Shown here in pieces: positions 31,153 to 38,987 of a stretch of 64,000 nt of DNA; within the stretch, counting starts at the first letter, position 1, and the number at the start of each line of letters is the position of its first letter. The notes below the pieces were generated by a model that was not told the DNA's origin, did no database searches, and worked only from the letters and a program-made list of their open reading frames with translations. The position numbers were made by a program, and so were the translations under genes. The DNA is from Youhaiella tibetensis (GTDB taxonomy: Bacteria; Pseudomonadota; Alphaproteobacteria; Rhizobiales; Devosiaceae): positions 2,977,260 to 3,041,259 of the forward strand of contig NZ_CP041690.1 of the NCBI RefSeq assembly GCF_008000755.1, in the 5' to 3' direction.

Positions 31153-31583
31153 CGGTTCGGCTGCGCGCACATCACCTCTTGTGCATGCTGACCTATGTCG
31201 GTGAAGGCTATTCGAAGGCCTTCACCGCCAACTACGACCGGATCATCGCCCGCCTCGGCGCGGGCGAAGACATCCAGCTCATCGACGGCCCGGACGATGT
31301 CTGCGCCCCGCTCCTCGATGGGGCCGAGCCGCATTGCCATCGCCAAAGCGTCATCGAGCGCGACCGGCTGGCGGCGCTGGCAGTCGCAGAGATTCTCGGG
31401 CGCGCGGTCGCGCCGGGCGACAAGCTCAGCCTCTCGGCGAGCCTTCTGGTGAGGATGCGAAACGCGTTCGCGGCCGGCGAGAGCCGCGCGGCCTGTGCGT
31501 CGTGCGAATGGTCCGACCTCTGCACGCGCGTGGCGGAGGCCGGTTTTCCCGAGACGCGGCTAGAAGCGGCGCGAGGCGTCTAG
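31149..31583 (+). CDS. DUF1284 domain protein
   Basis: 144 residues from a GTG that overlaps the bioY stop by 4 bases. 'VRLRAHHLLCMLTYVGEGYS' is the DUF1284 signature. Cysteines in 'HHLLC', 'DDVCAPL', 'EPHCHR', and the cluster 'CASCEWSDLC' suggest a bound metal or iron-sulfur cluster, which is inference. Function is unknown. Coupling to bioY could mean a link to biotin metabolism (biotin synthase uses iron-sulfur clusters), but this is not shown. Its last 24 bases overlap the convergent Hsp70-like gene. Confidence 0.83.
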   Translation: MTVRLRAHHLLCMLTYVGEGYSKAFTANYDRIIARLGAGEDIQLIDGPDDVCAPLLDGAEPHCHRQSVIERDRLAALAVAEILGRAVAPGDKLSLSASLLVRMRNAFAAGESRAACASCEWSDLCTRVAEAGFPETRLEAARGV

Positions 31584-32810
31584 CGCCAGGCCGAGCCCGA
31601 CGCTGCCGAGCACGTCTGTGCGCACCGTGCGCGCGGCAGGGAACATCTCGCCCAGGGCCGAAACAATGGCGGGCACCAATGTCGAGCCGCCGGTAAGGAT
31701 GAGCGTCTCGATGGCCTCCGGCCCCACGCCCGCCTGCGAGAGCGTCGCCTGGATGGTGGCCCTGAGCCGGCCCACCGAGTTTTCGAGGACGGCATTGAAA
31801 TCGTCCCGCGAGATGCGCGTGCCGATGGTGTGCTCGTGTCCCTCGAACGTGAAATCCACCGCCTCGGCATCCGAAAGCGCGATCTTGGCCTCCTCGACCG
31901 TGGCGCCGAGACGATGTCCGAGGCGATTGTCGACGATGTCGATCATGCGTTCGACGAGTTCGGGATGCTCGGCCTCGTTGCGCGTGCTGCGCAATTCGGA
32001 AAGCGTCTTGGCATTGTAGAGGCGGTTGATGCGGTGCCAGGTGGCCAGGTCGTAATAGGGCGCCGAAGGCAGGACGCGTTTGTGGTCGGCGGTTTCGGTC
32101 TGGTAGCCGAGCATCGGCATGACCTTGCCCAGCGACAGCAGCCGGTCGAAATCGGTGCCCCCGATGTGGACACCCGCCGTCGCCAGGATATCGCCCGCCC
32201 GCTCGGTGGAGCGGGCGCGCTCGGGCGACACCCGGATCACGGTGAAGTCGGAGGTGCCGCCGCCAAGGTCGACGACCAGCGCCAGCTCCTCGCGCTCGAC
32301 CGTGCGCTCATAGTCGAGCGCGGCGGCGATGGGCTCGAACTGGAATTCGACGTGCCGGTAGCCCTGCTGGCGCACAGCGGCCTCGAGCTGGGCCTGCGCC
32401 TGCGCGTCGGCGACATCATCCTCGTCGACGAAGCGTACGGGCCGCCCCACGACGACCTGGTCGAGCTCGCCGTCGAGCGCCGCCTCGGCGCGCTGCTTGA
32501 GCTCGGCGATGAAGAAGCCGAGGATATCGGTGAACGGCACTAGGTTCTTCTTGATGCGCGTCTTGTCGTTGATGAGGCTGGTGCCCAGCACGCTCTTGAG
32601 CGCCCGCATGATGCGCCCGTCCCCGCCAGTCACGTATTCCGAAAGCGCCTTGCGCCCAAAATAGGTGGCGTCTTCCTCGAACGAGAAGAAGATCGCGCTC
32701 GGAATGGTCTGCTTGCCATCCTCGAGCGGCAACAGCTGGGGCACGCCATTGGCGGCCACGCCCAAGGTCGAATTGGACGTGCCGAAATCAAGGCCGCAAT
32801 TGAGGGTCAT
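31560..32810 (-). CDS. Hsp70 family protein, YegD-like
   Basis: 416 residues, far shorter than DnaK (about 640). It contains an actin/Hsp70-type ATPase: 'CGLDFGTSNSTLGVA' (phosphate 1), 'LALVVDLGGGTSDFTVIRVS' (phosphate 2) and 'LILTGGSTLVPAIVSAL' (adenosine). There is no peptide-binding beta domain or lid, as in YegD. Its client and role are unknown. No DnaJ or GrpE gene is nearby. The 3' end overlaps that of DUF1284 by 24 bases on opposite strands. Confidence 0.9.
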   Translation of the reverse strand: MTLNCGLDFGTSNSTLGVAANGVPQLLPLEDGKQTIPSAIFFSFEEDATYFGRKALSEYVTGGDGRIMRALKSVLGTSLINDKTRIKKNLVPFTDILGFFIAELKQRAEAALDGELDQVVVGRPVRFVDEDDVADAQAQAQLEAAVRQQGYRHVEFQFEPIAAALDYERTVEREELALVVDLGGGTSDFTVIRVSPERARSTERAGDILATAGVHIGGTDFDRLLSLGKVMPMLGYQTETADHKRVLPSAPYYDLATWHRINRLYNAKTLSELRSTRNEAEHPELVERMIDIVDNRLGHRLGATVEEAKIALSDAEAVDFTFEGHEHTIGTRISRDDFNAVLENSVGRLRATIQATLSQAGVGPEAIETLILTGGSTLVPAIVSALGEMFPAARTVRTDVLGSVGLGLALDASRRF

Positions 32811-32880
32811 GGCGCCACCGCAAACGTGAGGGAGATCGAAGGGAGCGGCTTCTTAACGGGTCGCGGCGGGCAAGGGAACC

Positions 32881-33519
32881 CTATTTCTCGTCGCGGTCGG
32901 GCCACGCTGCGAGCAGGATGTCCTCGAGCAACTCGTCGGCCGCCGCCAGGGGCGTGGCGGCGCCGGCAAAGCCGGAAAGCTTGCCATCCAGAAAAAGCTG
33001 CGCAATGCCATGCGCCTGCGACCAGGCAGCGACCGTGAGCGCCATGATGCGGCGGTCCGCCGGATCGAGCGGCAGGCTGTTGATCCGCCCGACTGTCAGC
33101 GCGATCTGCCCCATCGCCGCATAAGCCGCCTCGTGCAGGCGCTCCTCTTCAGGCAGGTGCAGGTCGGGCCGGAACATCACGCGGAAGCGCCCGGGATGGG
33201 TGAGCGCGAAACGCACATAGCCCGCCGCCTGCGCCCGCAGCAGGGCCGTGCCGCTGCCGGCGAAATCGGCGAGCTCGACGTAGCGGCGCAATTCCTCGTA
33301 GCCCAGGATGGCGATCTCGGTGAGCAGCCCCCGCACGCTGGCGAAATGATAGGCCGGCGCCGCCGCCGAAACCCCTGCCCTTCGCGCCGCGGCGCGCAGC
33401 GTAAAGCCCTCCACCCCGTTTTCGGCGAGGATGGCATCGGCGGCACGGATCAGCGCCTCGCGCAGGTCTCCGTGGTGATAGCTCTGGCGCGGAGAAATGT
33501 CCGCTTTACCGTTTGTCAT
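32881..33519 (-). CDS. TetR/AcrR family transcriptional regulator
   Basis: 212 residues. The N-terminal helix-turn-helix is 'ALIRAADAILAENGVEGFTL', 'RAAARRAGVSAAAPAYHFAS' and 'VRGLLTEIAILG'. The C-terminal helical domain ('YVRFALTHPGRFRVMFRPDL') matches the TetR_C type found in regulators of oxidoreductases and efflux genes. It is divergent from the SDR gene with 77 bases between starts and a palindrome between them, so it likely represses that gene and itself. Confidence 0.9.
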   Translation of the reverse strand: MTNGKADISPRQSYHHGDLREALIRAADAILAENGVEGFTLRAAARRAGVSAAAPAYHFASVRGLLTEIAILGYEELRRYVELADFAGSGTALLRAQAAGYVRFALTHPGRFRVMFRPDLHLPEEERLHEAAYAAMGQIALTVGRINSLPLDPADRRIMALTVAAWSQAHGIAQLFLDGKLSGFAGAATPLAAADELLEDILLAAWPDRDEK

Positions 33520-33535
33520 CGCACGTGCATCTTTA

Positions 33536-33552
33536 CAGCGTTAAAATCGCTG
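33536..33552. promoter_or_regulatory. Candidate TetR operator
   Basis: CAGCG-N7-CGCTG is an inverted repeat with an AT-rich centre (TTAAAAT), 17 bases after the TetR start codon reading outward and 45 bases before the SDR start. Position and symmetry suit a TetR-family dimer. Confidence 0.5.
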
Positions 33553-33596
33553 ACTTAACATTGTTCAGATAATATCGAACCCGATTGGAATCGACC

Positions 33597-34508
33597 ATGG
33601 CCCATTGGACTGCCGATAACATACCCGACCAGACCGGACGCACCTTCATCGTCACAGGCGCCAATAGCGGGCTGGGCTATGTGACGGCCCTCGAGCTTGC
33701 CCGGCACGGGGCCACGGTGATCATGGCCGTCCGCAACGCGGCAAAGGGCCAGGGCGCCCGCGACGCTATCGCGGCGGCAGTTCCGGGCGCGAAGCTGGAA
33801 GTGGCGGCGCTCGATCTGGCCGATCTCAACTCGGTCGGGGAATTTGCGCGATCCATCGTCTCGAGCGGCCGCCCGATCGACGTGCTCATCAACAATGCCG
33901 GGATCATGATGCCGCCACGCCAGCTGACCAAGCAGGGCTTCGAGCTGCAGTTCGGCACCAACCACCTGGCCCATTTCGCGCTGACCCTGCAATTGCTGCC
34001 GGCGCTGGAGGGGCGGCCTGACGCGCGCGTGGTGACGATGACCTCGGACCTGCACAAGCGCGGCCACATCCATTTCGACGACCTGGGCGCGGTCAAGACC
34101 TATTCGCGCACCGGCGCCTATTCGCAATCCAAGATCGCCAATGTCTATTTCGCGCTCGAGCTCGACCGGCGCCTGAAGGCGCAGGGGCTGCCTATCAAGA
34201 GCGTGCTGGCCCATCCGGGCTACGCGGCGACCAACCTGCAGTCGGCTGGCCCCCGGGGCCCCCTCGCCTGGCTGCTCAGGCTGACGAACATGTTCGTGGC
34301 CCAGCCGGCCGAACAGGGCGCCCTGCCCGAGCTTTACGCGGCGACGGCGCCGGGCGTGGAAGGCGGGCAGTACTTCGGACCGGACGGCGCCAACGAGATG
34401 CGCGGCTACCCCAAGCTGGTGCAGCCGATCGACCGCGCGAAGGACCCGGATATCGCCAAGCGCCTGTGGGAAGTGTCCGAGGAGATGACGGGCGTGCGCT
34501 GGCCCTGA
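33597..34508 (+). CDS. Short-chain dehydrogenase/reductase
   Basis: 303 residues, a NAD(P)-dependent Rossmann enzyme of the retinol-dehydrogenase/oxidoreductase type. The cofactor loop is 'VTGANSGLGYVTALELARHG', 'NNAGIMMPP' is the structural NNAG motif, and the catalytic Tyr and Lys are in 'YSQSKIANVYFALEL'. The Lys/Arg after the Gly-rich loop favours NADP but this is not certain. Substrate unknown. ATG 33597 is preferred over TTG 33585. It is probably repressed by the divergent TetR regulator. Confidence 0.9.
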   Translation: MAHWTADNIPDQTGRTFIVTGANSGLGYVTALELARHGATVIMAVRNAAKGQGARDAIAAAVPGAKLEVAALDLADLNSVGEFARSIVSSGRPIDVLINNAGIMMPPRQLTKQGFELQFGTNHLAHFALTLQLLPALEGRPDARVVTMTSDLHKRGHIHFDDLGAVKTYSRTGAYSQSKIANVYFALELDRRLKAQGLPIKSVLAHPGYAATNLQSAGPRGPLAWLLRLTNMFVAQPAEQGALPELYAATAPGVEGGQYFGPDGANEMRGYPKLVQPIDRAKDPDIAKRLWEVSEEMTGVRWP

Positions 34509-34529
34509 GGCCAGCGCATCCGCGTTCGA

Positions 34530-35408
34530 TCAATCGAGGGTCCGGCGGCGATATTCGCTCGCCAGGACAATCACCACAACCGCGAAGGCCCAGCCGGCGA
34601 CCATCTGCACCCAGTTGACGTGGCTGAGGAGGTCTGCGGTGAAGCGGACCATGTCCACCGGCCCCAGCGTCAGGATCTGGTTGCGCACCGCGTTGCTGGC
34701 CCAGGCGAAATCAGCCCGGTAGCGCAGGTAGTTGAAGATCACGCCCCCGTCGGGGCCCTTGAAGAAGACGTTCTCGAGCAGCACCAGGATCGCAGGGATC
34801 AGCGCCGCCAGCGGCATGGCCCAGCGACCCACCACCGTCGAGAGTGCCCCCACCCAGGCCAGGAGCGGCGCGATCCACAGCAGCACCAGTGCCAGGAACA
34901 CGATCGCGACCAGCCCCAGGCGCCAGAAGCTGTTGAAGGCGGCCAGGAAATCGGGCGCGGCGAACAGCGGGAACTGCGCGTGGACCATCAGCGCCATCAC
35001 ATAGGCCCACGCCCCCGAGAACAGCATCGCCGCGAACACCAGAGCCGGAAACACGGTGAGCCCGGCCGTCATCTTGGAAGACAGGATCTTGAGGTCGCTT
35101 ACCGGCATCGACTTCCAGAACAGCATGGCGTTGTTGCGTTTGTCCGCCGAGAACGCGTCCGCGTAGTAGAAGAAGAGCGTGATGATCAGGTAGACCGTCC
35201 AGCCGCCGATGGCGGCGATGAAGGCCACCTCGTAGAACTTGAGCGTCCCCTCGATCTGGTCGCCGAAATAGTCGGCACGGAAGCGTCCGACCAGGAACGG
35301 CATCACCGTTCCCGCCACCAGCAACCCTATGATGAGCAGCGGGCCATAGAGAAACGCGCCCCGGTGTTCGAGGTATTCGCGCTTGACCAGGGCAACGAAC
35401 GATTTCAT
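34530..35408 (-). CDS. ABC transporter permease (ABC-2 type)
   Basis: 292 residues with about six transmembrane segments starting with 'FVALVKREYLEHRGAFLYGP', the usual opening of ABC-2 family permeases that follow YtrA-like regulators. No solute-binding protein is present, so it is an exporter or a lipid/antibiotic-stress pump. The ATG overlaps the stop of the ATPase gene by 4 bases. It is the third gene of the GntR-ATPase-permease operon. Confidence 0.87.
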   Translation of the reverse strand: MKSFVALVKREYLEHRGAFLYGPLLIIGLLVAGTVMPFLVGRFRADYFGDQIEGTLKFYEVAFIAAIGGWTVYLIITLFFYYADAFSADKRNNAMLFWKSMPVSDLKILSSKMTAGLTVFPALVFAAMLFSGAWAYVMALMVHAQFPLFAAPDFLAAFNSFWRLGLVAIVFLALVLLWIAPLLAWVGALSTVVGRWAMPLAALIPAILVLLENVFFKGPDGGVIFNYLRYRADFAWASNAVRNQILTLGPVDMVRFTADLLSHVNWVQMVAGWAFAVVVIVLASEYRRRTLD

Positions 35409-36316
35409 TGGCCGGCTCCGGAATTGCTGGGCGTGCGCTGCATGAGGGCGACGAAGAGATCGCTCAGCGTCGGGGTGGACACCTGCCCGAGCGCTTCGAG
35501 TTCGGAACGGTCCACGCCATCGAAGACCATGGCCGTCTGCCCGAACCGGGTTTCCTCGTAGATGGGGCGCAGAGCGCGCGCCGCTTCCAGGTGGTCGGGC
35601 CCCACGATCAGTTGCGCATACTTGCCGCTCACCGTCTCCATCTGCATGTGCAGCACCAGATCGCCATCGCGGATGAACATGATGTCGGACAGCATGAACT
35701 CGATCTCGTCCACCTGGTGGGTGGTGATGAGGAGCGTGCGTTCCTCGGTCATGTAGTCCTCGAGCAGGCGGCGGTAGAAGCGCTTGCGGTAGGTGATGTC
35801 GAGCCCGAGCGTGGGCTCGTCCAGCACCAGCAGCTTGGCGTCGATCGCCATCACCACGGCCAGGTGAAGCTGAGCGATCATGCCCTTGGAGAGCTGCTTG
35901 ATCTTGGCTTCCATCTTGACGTCCGTTCCTTCCAGGAACGTCCGGGCTTTCTGCTGGTCGAAATTGGGATGGATATTGGTGAGGAGCGCGAAGAGCTCGC
36001 GGACGCGCAGGAAGCGCGGCAGGCTCGCCACATCGGAGATGAAGGCGACGTTCTCCATCAGCTCGGCGCGATGGGCGAACGGATCCTTGCCGAGCACCCG
36101 GATGGTGCCCTCGGCGCTGGTGAGGCCCAGGAGCGCATTGAGAGTTGTGGTCTTGCCCGCCCCGTTATGGCCGATCAGGCCATAGATGCGGCCGGGCGGA
36201 ATGTCGAAGTCGAGCCCGTGCAGGACTTCGGTCTTGCCGAAATGTTTGCGCAGGCCACGGGCATGCACGATCGGTTCGGCACTGGCGGTTTCGATAGTGG
36301 TTACGGCGTTGCTCAT
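35405..36316 (-). CDS. ABC transporter ATP-binding protein
   Basis: 303 residues. Walker A 'GHNGAGKTTTLNALLGL' (49-56 core), a signature 'QLSKGMIAQLHLAVVMAID' that departs from the LSGGQ consensus (LSKGM), Walker B 'LLVLDEPTLGLD' and H-loop 'ITTHQVDE' are all present. The LSKGM form is common in ABC-2 exporters of the YtrB type. The start at 36316 shares one base with the stop of the regulator gene (TGATG). Confidence 0.92.
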   Translation of the reverse strand: MSNAVTTIETASAEPIVHARGLRKHFGKTEVLHGLDFDIPPGRIYGLIGHNGAGKTTTLNALLGLTSAEGTIRVLGKDPFAHRAELMENVAFISDVASLPRFLRVRELFALLTNIHPNFDQQKARTFLEGTDVKMEAKIKQLSKGMIAQLHLAVVMAIDAKLLVLDEPTLGLDITYRKRFYRRLLEDYMTEERTLLITTHQVDEIEFMLSDIMFIRDGDLVLHMQMETVSGKYAQLIVGPDHLEAARALRPIYEETRFGQTAMVFDGVDRSELEALGQVSTPTLSDLFVALMQRTPSNSGAGQ

Positions 36317-36684
36317 CACTGTGCTCCTGCCTTGGGTTCTTCCTGCTTGAGCAGTTCGTCGATGTTCAGCTCGAGCGCCTTGATCTGCGCCTTGATACGC
36401 GGCCATTCCTCGGTGAGGAATTTCTCGCGCTCCTGTGCCAAAAGCTTGGGTCGCGCGCCCTCTTGCACGAACATGCCTAGTCCTCTCCTGGTTTCGACAA
36501 TCCCGGTATCGACCAGGGACTGGTACGCCTTTGTCACGGTCAGCGGATTGACCGAGAGATCGGCCGAGATCTGGCGCACCGAAGGCAGCGCCTCACCCTC
36601 CTTCACTTCCTGCCGCAAGATCATCTGGCTGATCCGTTGTCGGATCTGGATGAAAATGGGTTGGGTCTCGTTCCACTGGTTCAT
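36316..36684 (-). CDS. GntR family regulator, YtrA subfamily
   Basis: 122 residues: a GntR winged helix ('PIFIQIRQRISQMILRQEVK', 'LPSVRQISADLSVNPLTVTK', 'QSLVDTGIVETRRGLGMFV') followed by only a ~45-residue helical tail, which is the YtrA type. YtrA regulators repress their own ABC transporter operon and are released by cell-wall-active agents in Gram-positives; the inducer here is unknown. ATG 36684 gives the standard N-terminus (MNQWNETQPIF); ATG 36699 is possible. A clear operator lies immediately upstream. Confidence 0.9.
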   Translation of the reverse strand: MNQWNETQPIFIQIRQRISQMILRQEVKEGEALPSVRQISADLSVNPLTVTKAYQSLVDTGIVETRRGLGMFVQEGARPKLLAQEREKFLTEEWPRIKAQIKALELNIDELLKQEEPKAGAQ

Positions 36685-36698
36685 GTGTGTTGCCTGCA

Positions 36699-36724
36699 TA
36701 GTGTAGTACATTAGTAACACACTA
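36699..36724 (-). promoter_or_regulatory. YtrA-type operator (11-4-11 inverted repeat)
   Basis: Arms TAGTGTAGTAC (36699-36709) and GTAACACACTA (36714-36724) are inverted repeats matching at nine of eleven positions around a 4-base centre. The repeat directly precedes the regulator start codon, as expected for autorepression of the GntR-ABC operon. GTGT...ACAC arms are typical of YtrA sites. Confidence 0.75.
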
Positions 36725-36814
36725 AGACGGAGAGTCAAGCCACCGCTTTCCGGCACCGTCACCCGGCCAACAGCGCGCCCATCATTGCGTAAGGATTACG
36801 GTGGCTTGCAGCTC

Positions 36815-37837
36815 TCAGCCGGCCTGCCCGACAAGGACCTCGGCGCGTCCACGTCTGCCCCAGGCTTCGTAGGCGAGCGCGAAAACGGTGATGGCGAGGA
36901 GAATCGCGATAGCGACGAGCGCCGCCTGCCAGAACTGGTGGATGGGCTGTCCGAAGCGATTGCGCGCGGCAAAGATGATGAAGTTGCTCAGGACCAGGTA
37001 CATGAGCACATGTCGCCCCGGCGTCAGGATGACCGCGGGCAAGGCGAAATGCGCAATGGCCTGCGAGAGCGCCACATAGGCCAGAAGGAACGCGGCAGGT
37101 CCGATGACCCAGGCGATGCTTGGCGGAAAGCGCGAGGGAAAGCCGCCCGCTTGCGCCGTCTGCCAATAGAAGTACCCGGTCGCCACGAGCGCCACCGGCC
37201 AGTACCACCAGCGCAGCCGCCCGCCCTCCTGGCCCAGCCGGATGCCGAAGAGGAACCACGGCAGGTAAGCCAGCAACGGGAAGTTGGCGTAGTTGGTATT
37301 GGCGACGATGGTCGCCGACAGCGGCACGTTGACCGAGGTCGTAACGAACGTCGAGGCGAAGCAGAGCGCGATCGCCACGGTGAGCAACCACCACTTCCCG
37401 GCGATGGCGACGAGCGCCGGGCGCGCCACCACCAGCAGCAGATAGAGCACGAAGAAGCTCGCCAGGAATTCGCTCCAACCATAGAGCACCCGCAGCGAAA
37501 GCAGGTCGACAAGCAACTCGGGCGAGAGCGGGCGCCGATCCACCAGCAGCACGAAGGCAAAGGCCGACACGTAGCTGGCCGCGAGCATCATCCAGACAGG
37601 CTTGGACCGTGCCGAAAGCGGCCTGGCCGCGCCGCGCGACAATCCAACCCCGATGCCGAAGGCCAGCATGAAGCCGGAAAAGGTCACCAGATTGATGAAA
37701 TCGGAAAATCCGTTCGAGAACGGAATCGGTCGCACCCTGATCCCGATGAGCTGGATTACATGTGCCAGGACCATGCCCACGACCAGCAAGGTCTTGAGCA
37801 GGTCGAGATATTGCGCCCGAACGCCTTTGGCCTGCAT
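36815..37837 (-). CDS. Acyltransferase 3-like multipass membrane protein
   Basis: 340 residues with about ten transmembrane segments. The start 'RAQYLDLLKTLLVVGMVLAH' fits acyltransferase-3/OpgC-type proteins (R-x-x-Y-x-D-x-L-K...H), which transfer acyl or succinyl groups to envelope sugars. The catalytic-type histidine in 'LVVGMVLAHVIQL' is present. The substrate is unknown. GGGGAGGG lies 6 bases before ATG 37837, which I prefer to the longer frame from 37888. Same strand as the SHOCT protein upstream. Confidence 0.72.
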   Translation of the reverse strand: MQAKGVRAQYLDLLKTLLVVGMVLAHVIQLIGIRVRPIPFSNGFSDFINLVTFSGFMLAFGIGVGLSRGAARPLSARSKPVWMMLAASYVSAFAFVLLVDRRPLSPELLVDLLSLRVLYGWSEFLASFFVLYLLLVVARPALVAIAGKWWLLTVAIALCFASTFVTTSVNVPLSATIVANTNYANFPLLAYLPWFLFGIRLGQEGGRLRWWYWPVALVATGYFYWQTAQAGGFPSRFPPSIAWVIGPAAFLLAYVALSQAIAHFALPAVILTPGRHVLMYLVLSNFIIFAARNRFGQPIHQFWQAALVAIAILLAITVFALAYEAWGRRGRAEVLVGQAG

Positions 37838-37894
37838 GTCCGGCCCTCCCCTCGCGCCCTTGGTAGCGGCGGGGACGGGAACGGGCAAGCGCGC

Positions 37895-38281
37895 TCAGTT
37901 GCCGGCAAGGATCATGGTCTTGAGCCTGGCGTACTCGGCTTCGGTGATGGCGCCCTCGTCATAGAGGTTCTTGGCCGCAGCGATCCGGTCGGCCGGCGTC
38001 TTGCCGATGGCGTTGACCATGTATTCGTCGGCCCGCTCGGCGATGGCGCGCTCACGCTCCATCTCGCGCTGCTGCAGGCTGTCCCCGCGCACGATCAGGT
38101 AGACCAGCGCCGTCGGGAACGGCAGGATGATGAGGATGATGGTCCAGCCGGCCTTGGCCCAGCCGCTCAGCGTGCGGTCGCGCATGATGTCGGCGAAGAC
38201 GAACACGACCAGCATGAAATAGGCCAGGACCACAAAGGTCGAGACGATGGTCCAGAAGAAATTCCAGAAGGTCGCGCTCAT
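37895..38281 (-). CDS. Membrane protein with PLDc_N and SHOCT domains
   Basis: 128 residues. Two transmembrane helices ('FVVLAYFMLVVFVFADIM' and 'KAGWTIILIILPFPTALVYL') separated by 'RDRTLSGWAKAG' form the PLDc_N (phospholipase-D-nuclease N-terminal) unit. The C-terminus, 'RIAAAKNLYDEGAITEAEYA', is a SHOCT short helix pair that mediates oligomerisation. No enzymatic domain is present. The start at 38281 follows GGAGCACCCG; the frame from 38374 is not supported. Confidence 0.8.
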   Translation of the reverse strand: MSATFWNFFWTIVSTFVVLAYFMLVVFVFADIMRDRTLSGWAKAGWTIILIILPFPTALVYLIVRGDSLQQREMERERAIAERADEYMVNAIGKTPADRIAAAKNLYDEGAITEAEYARLKTMILAGN

Positions 38282-38392
38282 CGGGTGCTCCTTGGCCGCG
38301 GATACCCGACAATAGCGGCACGGAGACCGGCCCGTGATGGGCCCTGCGTCCCCGCTGTTGGCAACCCGTCTCAATAAGCCCGGCGCACGCCC

Positions 38393-38848
38393 TCAGATAT
38401 CCTCGGGCGGCTCGTATTCGGGCCAGTCGACCGCATGGTCTTCCCACTCGCCCGGCTGCACCTCGAGTTCGCTCACCGTGCGCCCGCGCACCGAGACGCC
38501 CACGTCCTCGATGGCCTGCATGTCGCCCGCGATGAGCGGATGCCACCAGGCCAGGCCCTTGCCCTCGGCCAGGCGCCGGTAGGCGCAGGTTCGCGGTATC
38601 CATGGGATCGTCAGCACGTTTTCCGGCGTCAGCTTGATGCAGTCGGGCACCTTGGCCTTGCGGTTGGGATAGTCGGTGCAGGCGCAGGTGTCGCCATCGA
38701 GCAGCTTGCAGCGCACGTCGGATGTGATGATCTCGCCGCTATCCTCGTCTTCCAGCTTGACCAGGCAACAGCGACCGCAGCCGTCGCAGAGGGCTTCCCA
38801 CTCTGCGTCGTTCATCTGCGATAGCGATTTTTCTTCCCAGAAGGGCAT
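38393..38848 (-). CDS. YcgN family cysteine cluster protein (UPF0260)
   Basis: 151 residues. The cluster 'LCDGCGRCCLVKLED' near residue 20 and later 'VRCKLLDGDTCACTDYPNRK' and 'VPDCIKL' give the conserved cysteine set of YcgN/UPF0260 proteins, which may bind zinc or an iron-sulfur cluster. The end 'HPLIAGD' motif is also conserved. Function is unknown. The frame extends upstream, but ATG 38848 gives the standard N-terminus 'MPFWEEKSLSQM'. Divergent from the PBP1A gene. Confidence 0.9.
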   Translation of the reverse strand: MPFWEEKSLSQMNDAEWEALCDGCGRCCLVKLEDEDSGEIITSDVRCKLLDGDTCACTDYPNRKAKVPDCIKLTPENVLTIPWIPRTCAYRRLAEGKGLAWWHPLIAGDMQAIEDVGVSVRGRTVSELEVQPGEWEDHAVDWPEYEPPEDI

Positions 38849-38987
38849 GTCGTTAACGTCAATTCTCTTAGGGTATGGCGGCTTTGCACTTGCGCTCGCG
38901 AGCCGCCAATCATAATCCAGCGAGCGCCTTGCCAATGTGGCCGAAACCGGGAGAATCCGTGGCACGGGCGCGCTAAGGGAATTTCGG

